This document shows positions 16,571-25,110 of a stretch of 64,000 bases of DNA, in pieces. The notes below the pieces were generated by a model that saw only the letters and a program-made list of their open reading frames with translations, was not told the origin of the DNA and searched no databases. Both the position numbers and the translations under genes were made by a program. Each line of letters opens with the position of its first letter. Positions within the stretch are counted from its first letter, which is position 1. The stretch lies in the NCBI RefSeq assembly GCF_009928525.1, contig NZ_JAABOK010000008.1:124001-188000 (forward strand), in the 5' to 3' direction. The stretch is from Chitinophaga solisilvae (lineage in GTDB: Bacteria > Bacteroidota > Bacteroidia > Chitinophagales > Chitinophagaceae).

Positions 16571-16603
16571 GGACCGGTTGGAGAAACCGGTCCTTCCTTT
16601 TTT
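16571..16603 (+). terminator. Rho-independent terminator
   Basis: GGACCGGTT (16571-16579) pairs with AACCGGTCC (16585-16593), followed by TTCCTTTTTT. It lies 14 bases after the lipoprotein stop. Confidence 0.92.
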
Positions 16604-16754
16604 GGGGGTTAACAACTTTCCGGGTGCATGCCGGATATAGGAAACCACGTTGTACTGATTAATTAGTCGTAGAATAATTACAAGGGGGAAACAGAGAATT
16701 GAATTTTTTTTTCTGTAAATTGGGCTAAACCTTTTCTGCGCTTTTAATTATCTT

Positions 16755-17360
16755 ATGATCCCCGCATCAGCATACAGCAGCCAGGAACAGGAAATCCTTG
16801 CCGGATTAAAGCAGGGAGGCCCCCGGAGACGCTCATTTGAAGAGCAGTTATACCGTACATTCCATTATCTTACCACCGAAGGGGTCAGAAAGTACCACCT
16901 GACGGAAGACGACAGCGCCTCCGCCTATTCCGACACCATTATCAGCGTCATAGATAATATTGTGAAAGGGCGCTTTGAGGGCCGGTCATCCCTCAAATCA
17001 TATACGTATCAGATTTTTTCCAACAAATGTGTTGACCTCCACCGAAAAATTACGACTAATAAGGAGAAGGTTCATCAGACGCACGATCTTGACACCCTGA
17101 TCGGGATGCTTCCCGACAACGCGCGTAGTATCGTACAACAGCTGATAGACAACAGCAACCGTTCCCTGCTGGAAAAGTACCTGGGAGAGATCGGCGAAAA
17201 ATGCCGGCAGTTGCTGCTGCTGTTTGAAGATGGATACAGCGACCGGGAAATAGCCACGATGCTGTCTTACAACACAGCGGATGTGGTGAAAGTCAGCAGG
17301 CGCAGGTGTATGGATAAACTAAAAGAAAAAATGCTGCCCTTCAACCAGAATTATGAGTGA
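16755..17360 (+). CDS. ECF-type RNA polymerase sigma factor of the S8/CHAT cluster
   Basis: 201 residues. Region 2 is recognisable around residues 28-100 (FEEQLYRTFHYL to LKSYTYQIFSNKCVDLHRK, the -10-binding helix). Region 4 covers ~140-195, with EKCRQLLLLFEDGYSDREIA and a recognition helix in TADVVKVSRRRCMDKL. It is divergent from classical FecI-type factors, with long charged insertions. It overlaps the next gene by eight bases and heads a four-gene cluster with a membrane anti-sigma-like protein and two proteases. It is presumably held inactive by the adjacent protein at 17353. Confidence 0.88.
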   Translation: MIPASAYSSQEQEILAGLKQGGPRRRSFEEQLYRTFHYLTTEGVRKYHLTEDDSASAYSDTIISVIDNIVKGRFEGRSSLKSYTYQIFSNKCVDLHRKITTNKEKVHQTHDLDTLIGMLPDNARSIVQQLIDNSNRSLLEKYLGEIGEKCRQLLLLFEDGYSDREIATMLSYNTADVVKVSRRRCMDKLKEKMLPFNQNYE

Positions 17361-18072
17361 ACTGCTACATTATATCGATGATTACTTTACCGGCACGCTG
17401 TCAGCGGCAGAAAAGCAGGCATTTGAAATGCGTTGCACCACCGATCAGGCGTTTGCGCAGGAAGTAGCTTTTTACCTGAGCGCCCGCAGTGCCATCAGGG
17501 AAGAGCTGCACGCTGAAAAGCGGCAGTCGTTTACTGCGGTAGCAGTCGCGCCGCCCCCAACGACAAAAGTACGCCGCCTGTGGTCTTACCTCGCCGCCGC
17601 CGTCATAGCAGGCATGCTACTGGCCGGCTGGTGGATATTTTCAGGAGAGCCATCCGTCAAACAGCTCTCTGCCCGCTATATCAAAGACCATCTGCAACAA
17701 CTCAGCGCTACGATGGATAGTGGTCAGGATAGCCTGCAATCCGGCATCGCCGCCTTTAACCGCAAAGACTACCAGCTGGCAGCAAAGATATTCGGGACCC
17801 TCAGCACGCAACAGCAGCAGGCGCCCGACGCCATTAAATACCTGGGGCTTGTTTACCTGAACACAGGAGCATATGACCAGGCCATCGTGCAGTTTGACCG
17901 GCTCATACAGCTGCCGCTGTATGCCAACCCCGGACCCTTCTATAAAGCGCTGGCGCTGTTGCAGCGCGCCGGCCCACAGGACAGGCAACAGGCCAGGGAA
18001 CTGCTGGAAGAAGTACGCAGCAGGCAGTTACCAGGCAACCAACAGGCTACTGAATGGCTTAAAAAAATATAA
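17353..18072 (+). CDS. Membrane-anchored anti-sigma-like protein with periplasmic TPR
   Basis: 239 residues. The N-terminal ~60 residues (YIDDYFTGTLSAAEKQAFE, then CTTDQAFAQEVAFYL) look like the cytoplasmic N terminus of Bacteroidota anti-sigma factors. A single transmembrane segment covers ~77-97 (LWSYLAAAVIAGMLLAGWWIF). The C-terminal ~130 residues carry TPR-like helices (GIAAFNRKDYQLAAKIFGTL, KYLGLVYLNTGAYDQAIVQF). Thus the sigma-binding end would be cytosolic and the TPR sensor end periplasmic. Translation is coupled to the sigma gene by ATG overlap. The anti-sigma role is inferred. Confidence 0.82.
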   Translation: MSELLHYIDDYFTGTLSAAEKQAFEMRCTTDQAFAQEVAFYLSARSAIREELHAEKRQSFTAVAVAPPPTTKVRRLWSYLAAAVIAGMLLAGWWIFSGEPSVKQLSARYIKDHLQQLSATMDSGQDSLQSGIAAFNRKDYQLAAKIFGTLSTQQQQAPDAIKYLGLVYLNTGAYDQAIVQFDRLIQLPLYANPGPFYKALALLQRAGPQDRQQARELLEEVRSRQLPGNQQATEWLKKI

Positions 18073-18074
18073 TC

Positions 18075-19508
18075 ATGAAAAAACCCCTCTTGCTGCTGCT
18101 GATACTCTGTATCATCATCATCATTATTTTATGCATCAGGCACTGTCACTGTAATCCCGGACCTGTTACCGGCAACCGTACAGACAGTCCCTCCAGGGCC
18201 CCTCAGCGTATTCCCGACCAGCTGGTTGTTTTCTATAAACATGCCCCTTCCCCACAGGACCTTACCGATCTCAAAAAGAAAATAAAAGACGCAGGCATCG
18301 ATACCCTGCACATTGAAGTACAGCGTTGTGAAAACTGTACAGATACCCTCATGGAATTATGGAAAACACCGCATATTGAAACCTTCGTACATGCCGAAAC
18401 CGTCAAAGGCGGTGCCAGTACCGGCGGCGGCACCCACACCGTAGGCGAGGACGACCTGGGCTACTATCTGCCGAATTACGTGATCAACACCCCGCCTGAA
18501 ATAATACCGAAGGAACCTTACAGGTCCCGCGGACAGAAATTCAGAACAGATACCATCTACAGCCATACTGCCGATACCGTTCGTGTAGCCATTCTCGATA
18601 CCGGTATTGATCCCAACCTCTTCTTCTCCTATCCGCAGTATTTCTGGGTAAACAAAACAGAGCAGGCCAATGGTGCGGATGAAGATAGTAACTGTCTGAA
18701 AGATGATCTGAAAGGCTGGAATTTTGCCAACGGCAACAATGATATTACAGACGACAGCCGCGATGGCCACGGCACGCGCGTAGCGTTGTTTATCATCAAC
18801 GAATTCCAGCGCAACAATACCAATGCGCTGCAGCTCCTGATATTGAAGACGCATAATAAAAACTCCGAAGGCGACATGTTCAACATCATGTGCGCCATGT
18901 CTTATGCCGCCAGCAAAAAGGCAAAGATCATCAATGCCAGCTGGGGCTTCTACAGTCAGTATTATTTTGTATCTCCGTATGAGCCGATTGATGCTATCAT
19001 TACGAGGATCATGGCATCCAAAGGCATCCTGGTGGTAACAGCCGCCGGTAACAGGATAGCCGCAGCCGACGACAGTGCCCTGCATGTGGGCATAGCGCCG
19101 GCAGACCTCCGGAACCTGGACAGACACCGGTTCTATCCTGCCTGCTTCGGCGGCAAGCCCAATAATGTACTGGTAGTCACCAGCGCCAATGATACCATGG
19201 TGAGTCCTTCCCAGAATTACTCCACCACCTATACTGACCTGGCGGTGATAGCAGATACGCTGGACGAAGGCTCGCTGAAATTTAAAATACCGCTGGTAGC
19301 AGGGCCGCCGGAATATATTGCCGGCTCCTCCTATGCTACCGCTATCGCTACCGGAAAAATAGCCGCACTGTTCCCCATGTCGTCCTGGCCGGCCCCGCCT
19401 TCCTCACCGAAGAAAGCTGATGTTCTCAGTAAGCTGGGCACTACGGTAGGCAACAAAACAACATTGGAACACCAGGTTAACGGAGGCAAATTTATCAGGC
19501 ATCATTAA
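18075..19508 (+). CDS. Membrane-anchored S8 (subtilisin-like) serine peptidase of the CHAT cluster
   Basis: 477 residues. The N terminus MKKPLLLLLILCIIIIIILC is a single membrane anchor. Residues ~45-115 form an inhibitor-I9/propeptide-like segment (RIPDQLVVFYKHAPSPQDL, then a later TPHIETFVHAE). The catalytic domain is complete: Asp175 in AILDTGID, His232 in DGHGTRVA, oxyanion Asn326 in AAGN and Ser419 in GSSYATAIATG. The domain should face the periplasm. It lies two bases after the anti-sigma-like gene and three before the CHAT gene. It may cleave the anti-sigma, process the CHAT protease or be its target; none is proven. Confidence 0.9.
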   Translation: MKKPLLLLLILCIIIIIILCIRHCHCNPGPVTGNRTDSPSRAPQRIPDQLVVFYKHAPSPQDLTDLKKKIKDAGIDTLHIEVQRCENCTDTLMELWKTPHIETFVHAETVKGGASTGGGTHTVGEDDLGYYLPNYVINTPPEIIPKEPYRSRGQKFRTDTIYSHTADTVRVAILDTGIDPNLFFSYPQYFWVNKTEQANGADEDSNCLKDDLKGWNFANGNNDITDDSRDGHGTRVALFIINEFQRNNTNALQLLILKTHNKNSEGDMFNIMCAMSYAASKKAKIINASWGFYSQYYFVSPYEPIDAIITRIMASKGILVVTAAGNRIAAADDSALHVGIAPADLRNLDRHRFYPACFGGKPNNVLVVTSANDTMVSPSQNYSTTYTDLAVIADTLDEGSLKFKIPLVAGPPEYIAGSSYATAIATGKIAALFPMSSWPAPPSSPKKADVLSKLGTTVGNKTTLEHQVNGGKFIRHH

Positions 19509-19511
19509 CGT

Positions 19512-22292
19512 ATGTATACCTGTACGCAGGCATCTCACATAAAAAATATCCTACGCAGGCAGTTGCTGATCATCAGCTGCCTGCTGTCTGCTTTTTGTGC
19601 CCATGCTCAATGTCCGCCGCCCTCCTGGTTCATGGAAAAGATTACCGCCATTGAACAGAGCGGGCTGCCGGACAATATCAGGCTACAGCAGCTGGACTCC
19701 CTGCGGTTGCTGCAGTTGCGTTGTTTTCCGCAAAAAGACAGCATTTACGCGCGTATCCTGCATCGCATGGGCGACCTGTATCATTACGCACAAAAGTGGC
19801 CAGACGCCCTTGCCTTTACGAAAGAAGCCGTAGCCGTCAACCGTAGCTCCAAAGGCCGGCAGGAGTCTTTTCTTGTCAACAGTTATTTCAATCTGGGCGT
19901 TTTCTATAATAAACTATTTCTTTACCCGGAGTCACAACATTATTTTGACAGCTGTATTCTTACAGGATTGCATTATCCGGAGAAAAGAAGAATTGTGATG
20001 ATGGCACTGGAAGCCAGGGCATTTTCCCTCTATGGTACCGGCGATTACCAGCGGGCCGCAGAAGCGGCCGATCTGGGAATCCTGGTAGCGCAGCGCATGC
20101 AGGACACGCTGTGGGAAGTAGCCATGCTGGCCCAGAAAGCACAATCCCTGCTGGCAATGGAAGACAGCACTGCCGGCCTTCTGATCCGCAAAGCCCTGCG
20201 GCTACTGCCACCGGATGCTCCACCCGCACACCAGGTAGCCTGCTATACCATCTATGCCGGCGTTCTGGGTAAGGAGAAACAATACCGTCCGGCTATCGCC
20301 GCCTACCGGCAGGCGCTCCGCGTAAACAGGCAGCAGCAGAGCTGGGATCAGTGCGCCCGTAATATGCTGGACCTGGGCAATCTGTACATGGATGATATGA
20401 AAGATGCGGGGCATGCCTTCAGTTCCTATAAGGAAGGGATACCATTTGCGCGGCAGTCCGGCGATCCGTATATCCTGGCAGGCGTATACAACAATATCGG
20501 TACGGCCTGCTGGAAGCAGCGCAAATACCGGGAAGCCCTCTCCTGGTATCAGCGTGGTTTGAACACGCTGCCGGTGCATTTCAGGGACTCTTCCCTGCAG
20601 GCCAATCCTGACTATCATATGCTGCGGGAAGCTACCAACGATTATTTTGTATCTACCCTCCTCAGCAATAAAGGGGAATCATTACTGGCCCTGTTTAAAT
20701 CTACCGGCGACAGCCTGTGGCTGCAATATGCGCTGAAGGCCTACCAGGCCGCAGATATGTCTGTAGACCTGATGCGGTGGAAGCAGTACGGCGAACCTTC
20801 ACGCCTGTTCTGGCGCATCCGCACCAGGGCGATGTATGAAAAAGCTATTGAAACCTGTTACCTGTTACAGGATGCTCCCGCAGCCTTCCGCTTCTTTGAA
20901 AAGAGCCGCGCCGTGCTGCTCAATGACAAGCTGAATGAACTGGGTGCGCGGAAGTACCTTTCTGCAGCAGATATTTCCAGGGAACAGCAGCTGCGTATCC
21001 GCGTGGTATCGCTGCAGCAAGAACTGGACGCCACCCCGCCGGATTCATCCATGCATCAGACAGTGTACCAGCAACTGCTGCATGCCCGCGATGCGCTGGA
21101 ACGTTTCATACGCGGGCTCGAAAAAGCGCATCCCGCCTACTATCAGTACAAATATGACACTGCAGTACATACGGTAACGGATATACGCCGGCGGCTCCTC
21201 TCACAGGGAGAAACGCTGGTCAGTTATTTTGTGGCCGACAGCAGCGCCTATATACTCGGTATCTCCGCCGGCAGCTGCAAGTTGCTGAAAACAACCTTCC
21301 GGCATACAGAAGTACAGGAGCTGATGCAGCTATGTACCTCACCGACCTTGCTGGAAGTGCAGTACCGGCAATACTGCCGGCTGGCCTGGCACCTGTATCA
21401 CCGGTTGTTTGCTCCCCTGCAGCTTACGGCAGGCAGGGTCATCATCTCTCCGGATGAATACCTGATTCCTTTTGAAGTATTACAATCTGACAGTACAGAT
21501 TACAGCAGCTACCTGCTTAAAAAATTTGCCTTCAGCTATACCTATGCTGCCGGTTCGCTGATGAAGACAATGCCGGTACGCACAGCGGCCACGCACTCCC
21601 TGTTGGGCATCGCGCCGGTGAACTATGCCGCTTCCCTGCGGCTGCAACCCCTGAACGGAGCCGATCAGTCCTTACGCCTTATCGGCAGTAACTATCGCGG
21701 CGCCCTGAATATAACCGGTGAAAGAGCTACCAGGCAACGTTTTCTGGAACAATTACCCCACAGCAGTATCGTGCAGCTCTACACACATGCCAGCGCCGGC
21801 GACCAGGATAAAGACCCCGTATTATACCTGGCTGATTCCGCATTATATCTTCCGGAGATACAGTTGTTACGCGACACGGTTACTTCACTGCTGATACTGT
21901 CTACCTGCGAATCCGGCGCCGGCCGCCATGCACGCGGGGAAGGCGTACTCAGTCTGGCACGCGGCTTTACACTGACCGGCATACCGGCTGTAGTTACTTC
22001 CTTATGGCAGATGAACAACGAAGCCACCTATGAGCTGACAGAAAACTTTCACCGGCTACTGCTACAGGGCCTCCGTAAAGATGAGGCCTTGCAGCAGGCC
22101 AGACTGCAATACCTCCGTAACCATGACAGCGGCCATCAGCTACCCTATTTCTGGGCAGCAGCTATCCTGATCGGTGATACGTCCGCCATTCCTGCACCGG
22201 CAGCAGGCAACAGCCGTCTTTACTGGTGGCTGGCCGTAGCAGTCGTGGGTATCCTCACGCTTATTTATCTCTTCCGTAAAAAACGGTCATAA
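19512..22292 (+). CDS. TPR-CHAT caspase-like protease with C-terminal membrane anchor
   Basis: 926 residues. The N terminus (RRQLLIISCLLSAFCAHAQ) is a signal peptide. TPR units fill ~60-440, for example AYRQALRVNRQQQSWDQCAR. A helical linker precedes the C-terminal CHAT domain (~600-890). The catalytic dyad is intact: His759 in LYTHASAG and Cys799 in LILSTCESGAG. Residues ~905-921 are a transmembrane segment followed by RKKRS, so TPR and CHAT face the periplasm. CHAT domains are caspase-clan cysteine peptidases, best known from the TPR-CHAT subunit of type III-E Craspase. The tight linkage to a sigma factor recalls that system, but no CRISPR genes are present. Confidence 0.9.
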   Translation: MYTCTQASHIKNILRRQLLIISCLLSAFCAHAQCPPPSWFMEKITAIEQSGLPDNIRLQQLDSLRLLQLRCFPQKDSIYARILHRMGDLYHYAQKWPDALAFTKEAVAVNRSSKGRQESFLVNSYFNLGVFYNKLFLYPESQHYFDSCILTGLHYPEKRRIVMMALEARAFSLYGTGDYQRAAEAADLGILVAQRMQDTLWEVAMLAQKAQSLLAMEDSTAGLLIRKALRLLPPDAPPAHQVACYTIYAGVLGKEKQYRPAIAAYRQALRVNRQQQSWDQCARNMLDLGNLYMDDMKDAGHAFSSYKEGIPFARQSGDPYILAGVYNNIGTACWKQRKYREALSWYQRGLNTLPVHFRDSSLQANPDYHMLREATNDYFVSTLLSNKGESLLALFKSTGDSLWLQYALKAYQAADMSVDLMRWKQYGEPSRLFWRIRTRAMYEKAIETCYLLQDAPAAFRFFEKSRAVLLNDKLNELGARKYLSAADISREQQLRIRVVSLQQELDATPPDSSMHQTVYQQLLHARDALERFIRGLEKAHPAYYQYKYDTAVHTVTDIRRRLLSQGETLVSYFVADSSAYILGISAGSCKLLKTTFRHTEVQELMQLCTSPTLLEVQYRQYCRLAWHLYHRLFAPLQLTAGRVIISPDEYLIPFEVLQSDSTDYSSYLLKKFAFSYTYAAGSLMKTMPVRTAATHSLLGIAPVNYAASLRLQPLNGADQSLRLIGSNYRGALNITGERATRQRFLEQLPHSSIVQLYTHASAGDQDKDPVLYLADSALYLPEIQLLRDTVTSLLILSTCESGAGRHARGEGVLSLARGFTLTGIPAVVTSLWQMNNEATYELTENFHRLLLQGLRKDEALQQARLQYLRNHDSGHQLPYFWAAAILIGDTSAIPAPAAGNSRLYWWLAVAVVGILTLIYLFRKKRS

Positions 22293-22378
22293 CCTTGTTT
22301 CCTTTTAGTGTGGTTGATGCGACTAATAATATAGTCCGGTATTCCGGATATATTTTCTGACTCCAAAAACTTACTACT

Positions 22379-22993
22379 ATGGAAAATACCACTGCATCGA
22401 GGCATGAGCAAATATTCTCACAGGCCGATCATTATGTGAGGACTTACGGATACTATCCCAATCCGGAAGATCCGGATCCCAAGCCGTGGCCGTGGCCTAT
22501 AGGCCCTGTGATCCGCGAGGCCCACAGAAACAGCCTGCTGACACTGATAGCGCACCGGCATCCTGTATTATGGGAAATCATTAACGGCCCGGGTCCGCAG
22601 CCCTGGAAGTATCAGTACACCGCCGGTCCCCGCCCTGATCCCTGGCTGGGAGCAGAAGCCTGGCGGATTACGTTTGCACGGAACGTAGCGTATGCTGTTA
22701 TTGAAAAGGTGGAGCTGGCAGCCTTTATCAGCGGTAATACCAATGGCGGTAGCGGCCATTCCGGCGGGGTGAGACTACTGCAGGCTTTAACAGATGAATT
22801 ATGTCCGCCTTACTTCGTGAAACCACACATTCCTCCGAAGCCGAAATTTGATTCGCTGGAATTATTTGTGATGGCACTGGAGTTCAGGCAGGCAGCTAAG
22901 TTCACCGCAGAAGAAGCGTTGCAGAAAGCGCTGCTGTCTGCCGCAGAACAGCTGACAGAGGCAGGATTCAAGCTGGATAACGACCGTCTTTAA
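22379..22993 (+). CDS. Unrecognised Pro/Trp-rich protein downstream of the CHAT protease
   Basis: 204 residues with no signal peptide. Two Pro/Trp-rich tracts stand out: NPEDPDPKPWPWPIGP near residue 27 and NGPGPQPWKYQYTAGPRPDP near residue 70. A Gly/Ser stretch (SGNTNGGSGHSGG) follows at ~116, then a helical C terminus. I do not recognise the family. It is 86 bases after the CHAT gene on the same strand and 27 before a collagen-like lipoprotein, so it may be part of the cluster. Possible roles are a protease substrate or adaptor; this is speculation. Confidence 0.75.
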   Translation: MENTTASRHEQIFSQADHYVRTYGYYPNPEDPDPKPWPWPIGPVIREAHRNSLLTLIAHRHPVLWEIINGPGPQPWKYQYTAGPRPDPWLGAEAWRITFARNVAYAVIEKVELAAFISGNTNGGSGHSGGVRLLQALTDELCPPYFVKPHIPPKPKFDSLELFVMALEFRQAAKFTAEEALQKALLSAAEQLTEAGFKLDNDRL

Positions 22994-23020
22994 ACTATCA
23001 CTTAAATAAATCAGACTATC

Positions 23021-23557
23021 ATGAAATCTATCTTCAGATCCTGTTTGATGCTGGCAGTTGCCGGCTTGTTATTCTCCGGGTGCAAAAAAGGCGATACCGG
23101 TCCGGAAGGCCCGGCAGGCGCTGCCAATGTGATTTACACCAGCTGGGTGCCTACCAGTATCTGGGTGGCTTCTACCACCTCCGCAGGCGCCGGTAAAAAA
23201 ACCTATTACTTTGACATCGCTGCCGCTAAGGTGACGCAGGAAATCGTCGATAAAGGCACTGTACTCGTATACATGAAATTTGTTTCGGACCCCGATGGCG
23301 ACGGCATTGCCAAACTCCTGCCCAGCATCTATTACAATATAGGTGGCGCCGGTACGCAATACCGTTTTCAATACGGGTTATTTCCAGGTAAAGTGAGGAT
23401 CATCGCTGATGTTTTGCCCGCCGGCATCCCTTCTGAAAGTAACATGGTCCGCTATCTCATTATTCCCGGCGGCGTGCCTAATGCGCGCGTAGCTGGCCGT
23501 GACTATACGAAAATGACTTATGAGGAAGTCTGCCGCCTCTACAATATTCCCCTGTAA
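23021..23557 (+). CDS. Collagen-like lipoprotein of unknown function
   Basis: 178 residues. The N terminus (MKSIFRSCLMLAVAGLLFSG then Cys) is a lipoprotein signal, followed by KKGDTGPEGPAGAANV, a short Gly-x-y collagen-like tract. The C-terminal ~140 residues are a beta-rich domain (VIYTSWVPTSIW, TYYFDIAAAKVTQEI). Lipoproteins with this architecture are frequent in Chitinophagaceae and have no assigned role. Last gene of the plus-strand group that starts with the sigma factor at 16755; a terminator follows at 23576. Confidence 0.82.
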   Translation: MKSIFRSCLMLAVAGLLFSGCKKGDTGPEGPAGAANVIYTSWVPTSIWVASTTSAGAGKKTYYFDIAAAKVTQEIVDKGTVLVYMKFVSDPDGDGIAKLLPSIYYNIGGAGTQYRFQYGLFPGKVRIIADVLPAGIPSESNMVRYLIIPGGVPNARVAGRDYTKMTYEEVCRLYNIPL

Positions 23558-23575
23558 TGTTACACATAAACCAAC

Positions 23576-23601
23576 GGGATAGGCCGCTCACGGCTTATCC
23601 C
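23576..23601 (+). terminator. Hairpin terminator after the collagen-like lipoprotein
   Basis: GGGATAGGCCG pairs with CGGCTTATCCC with one mismatch around a CTCA loop, followed by a pyrimidine-rich TTCTTCTTCC. Confidence 0.75.
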
Positions 23602-23681
23602 TTCTTCTTCCCGCCGACACCTTTCCGGTAGTTACTCCGCTGGTCTTTCCTCCATTGCCCGCAAATGTTTACATTTAATGC

Positions 23682-24278
23682 ATGAGTAAACTACCGGTTA
23701 CATTTTATCGTCAGCAAGATGTCACTGTGATAGCCCGGCAGCTGCTGGGACAGCACCTGGTCACTAACATCAACGGGGAACGTACTTCCGGCATCATCGT
23801 GGAAACAGAAGCCTATGCCGGCATTACGGACCGCGCCTCCCATGCCTGGAATAACCGCAGAACCCAGCGCACCGGCATCATGTACGCCGCCGGCGGCGTA
23901 TCCTACATATATCTCTGCTACGGCATACATTACCTGTTCAACGTAGTCACCAACATACAGGATGTTCCAGACGCCGTACTGATAAGAGCCTTGCAGCCCC
24001 TGGAGGGCCTTCCTCTCATGCAAGCCCGCTATCAGCATAAAATCCGGCCCTCCTATACGTCCGGCCCCGGCAATCTCTGCAAGGCCCTGGGCATAGATCC
24101 CTCCTTCAACGGCGAAAGCCTCAACGGCCATAAAGTATGGATAGAAGCAGGCAGCCGCATCCCGGATGCACAGATTGTTGCCACCCCGCGCATAGGCGTA
24201 CAGTACGCCGGAGAAGACGCATTGCGGTTGTACAGGTATTATGTGGAGGGGAATGGGTGGGTAAGCCGGGGGAAATAA
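23682..24278 (+). CDS. DNA-3-methyladenine glycosylase (AAG/MPG family)
   Basis: 198 residues, normal length. Family motifs are present: the catalytic VETEAY (Glu42), DRASHAW, YIYLCYGIHYLFNVV and SGPGNLCKALGI. The enzyme flips out and removes alkylated or deaminated purines (3-methyladenine, hypoxanthine) as first step of base excision repair in the cytoplasm. It stands alone. A TACATTTA box lies five bases before the start, suggesting a very short leader. The stop codon runs into a family A hairpin. Confidence 0.95.
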   Translation: MSKLPVTFYRQQDVTVIARQLLGQHLVTNINGERTSGIIVETEAYAGITDRASHAWNNRRTQRTGIMYAAGGVSYIYLCYGIHYLFNVVTNIQDVPDAVLIRALQPLEGLPLMQARYQHKIRPSYTSGPGNLCKALGIDPSFNGESLNGHKVWIEAGSRIPDAQIVATPRIGVQYAGEDALRLYRYYVEGNGWVSRGK

Positions 24279-24414
24279 TTACGAATTGCGAATTACGAAT
24301 GTAGAAGCGAAGAGCTAAACGTAGACTTAGGAGGATATTTTTAAGTTATCACCTTAAATCTACGTTTAGCTCTTCGCTTCTACATTCGTAATTCGCAATT
24401 CGTAATTCGTAATT
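24277..24414. repeat. Long inverted repeat (family A hairpin) between convergent genes
   Basis: A perfect 49-bp stem pairs 24277-24325 with 24359-24407. The outer part consists of ATTACGA/ATTGCGA heptamers, and the right arm has one extra heptamer (24408-24414). The inner part is GTAGAAGCGAAGAGCTAAAC. It lies between the stop codons of the glycosylase and the convergent oxygenase. Confidence 0.94.
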
Positions 24415-24420
24415 CTATTA

Positions 24421-25110
24421 TTACATAATCAGCACCCTATCTATATTCCTCGAATAAGAATTCACGACAGACGTTAGTCTTCTGCCATGGGCAAATTTCC
24501 AGTTATCCATAATAAGGAGGGTGCCGGGATTAAAGGGTACTTCTACCAGGTTGTCGATGACCAGCTGGTCCCATTTGTTGAAGGCATCCCAGTTTTTTTC
24601 GATGGTATCGGAGCGGAAGCGGTAGAAGACTTCTTCGTTGAGATAGTTGACTACCTTGCCTTGCAGGGTGCCGCTGCTGCGGTTGGAAGGATGATGGATA
24701 TCCAGTACGCGTTCGGAGAGGCTGGCTCTTTCTTCTTCAGTGAGTTGCAGGAAGGCGCCGTGAATATCTGAAACATGCATGTGATTATTTTCGAAGCCAT
24801 TGGCTTCGCGGCAGTAGAGAATGAGGTACCTCGGAGGTATTCTCCAGTAGGATTTATCGTTGTGCAGGGGTACGTTTTTGGAACCTACTTCTGCGCTGGT
24901 ACGGATTTCAGTGACATGATCGTTACCTCTTCCGATGGGAATAACTTCTCCGAAGAAATAGGCAACGGAGAGTAATGTTTTGGGAGAAATCTCTCCGATG
25001 TCTGCCGACACATATCCCTGCGCTTCCAGTGGGCCGGTGATAGCCTGCAGGATCGCTGCTTCTTCATTTTCAAGGGTGGCGAGGTCTTTATTTAACGTCA
25101 TAGTTTGCAT
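24421..25110 (-). CDS. TauD/TfdA-like Fe(II)/2-oxoglutarate-dependent oxygenase
   Basis: 229 residues from the ATG at 25110 (an ATG at 25101 is also possible). The iron facial triad is intact: His83 and Asp85 in PLHNDKSYW, and His208 in FAHGRR, with the Arg that binds 2-oxoglutarate next to it. It resembles the amino-acid hydroxylase branch of the clavaminate-synthase-like superfamily. The start overlaps the end of the preceding radical-SAM-like gene, so the pair is translationally coupled. Likely they act on the same small molecule or peptide; the substrate is unknown. Confidence 0.85.
   Translation of the reverse strand: MQTMTLNKDLATLENEEAAILQAITGPLEAQGYVSADIGEISPKTLLSVAYFFGEVIPIGRGNDHVTEIRTSAEVGSKNVPLHNDKSYWRIPPRYLILYCREANGFENNHMHVSDIHGAFLQLTEEERASLSERVLDIHHPSNRSSGTLQGKVVNYLNEEVFYRFRSDTIEKNWDAFNKWDQLVIDNLVEVPFNPGTLLIMDNWKFAHGRRLTSVVNSYSRNIDRVLIM

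Noticed and set aside
16755..23557. Type III-E CRISPR (Craspase) locus
   Set aside because: A TPR-CHAT protein and sigma factor are present, but there is no gRAMP effector, cas1/cas2 or repeat array, and the CHAT protein carries a signal peptide.
24277..24414. ATTACGA heptamer tracts as a CRISPR array
   Set aside because: Units are seven bases, tandem without spacers, and arranged as hairpin arms; no cas genes are present.
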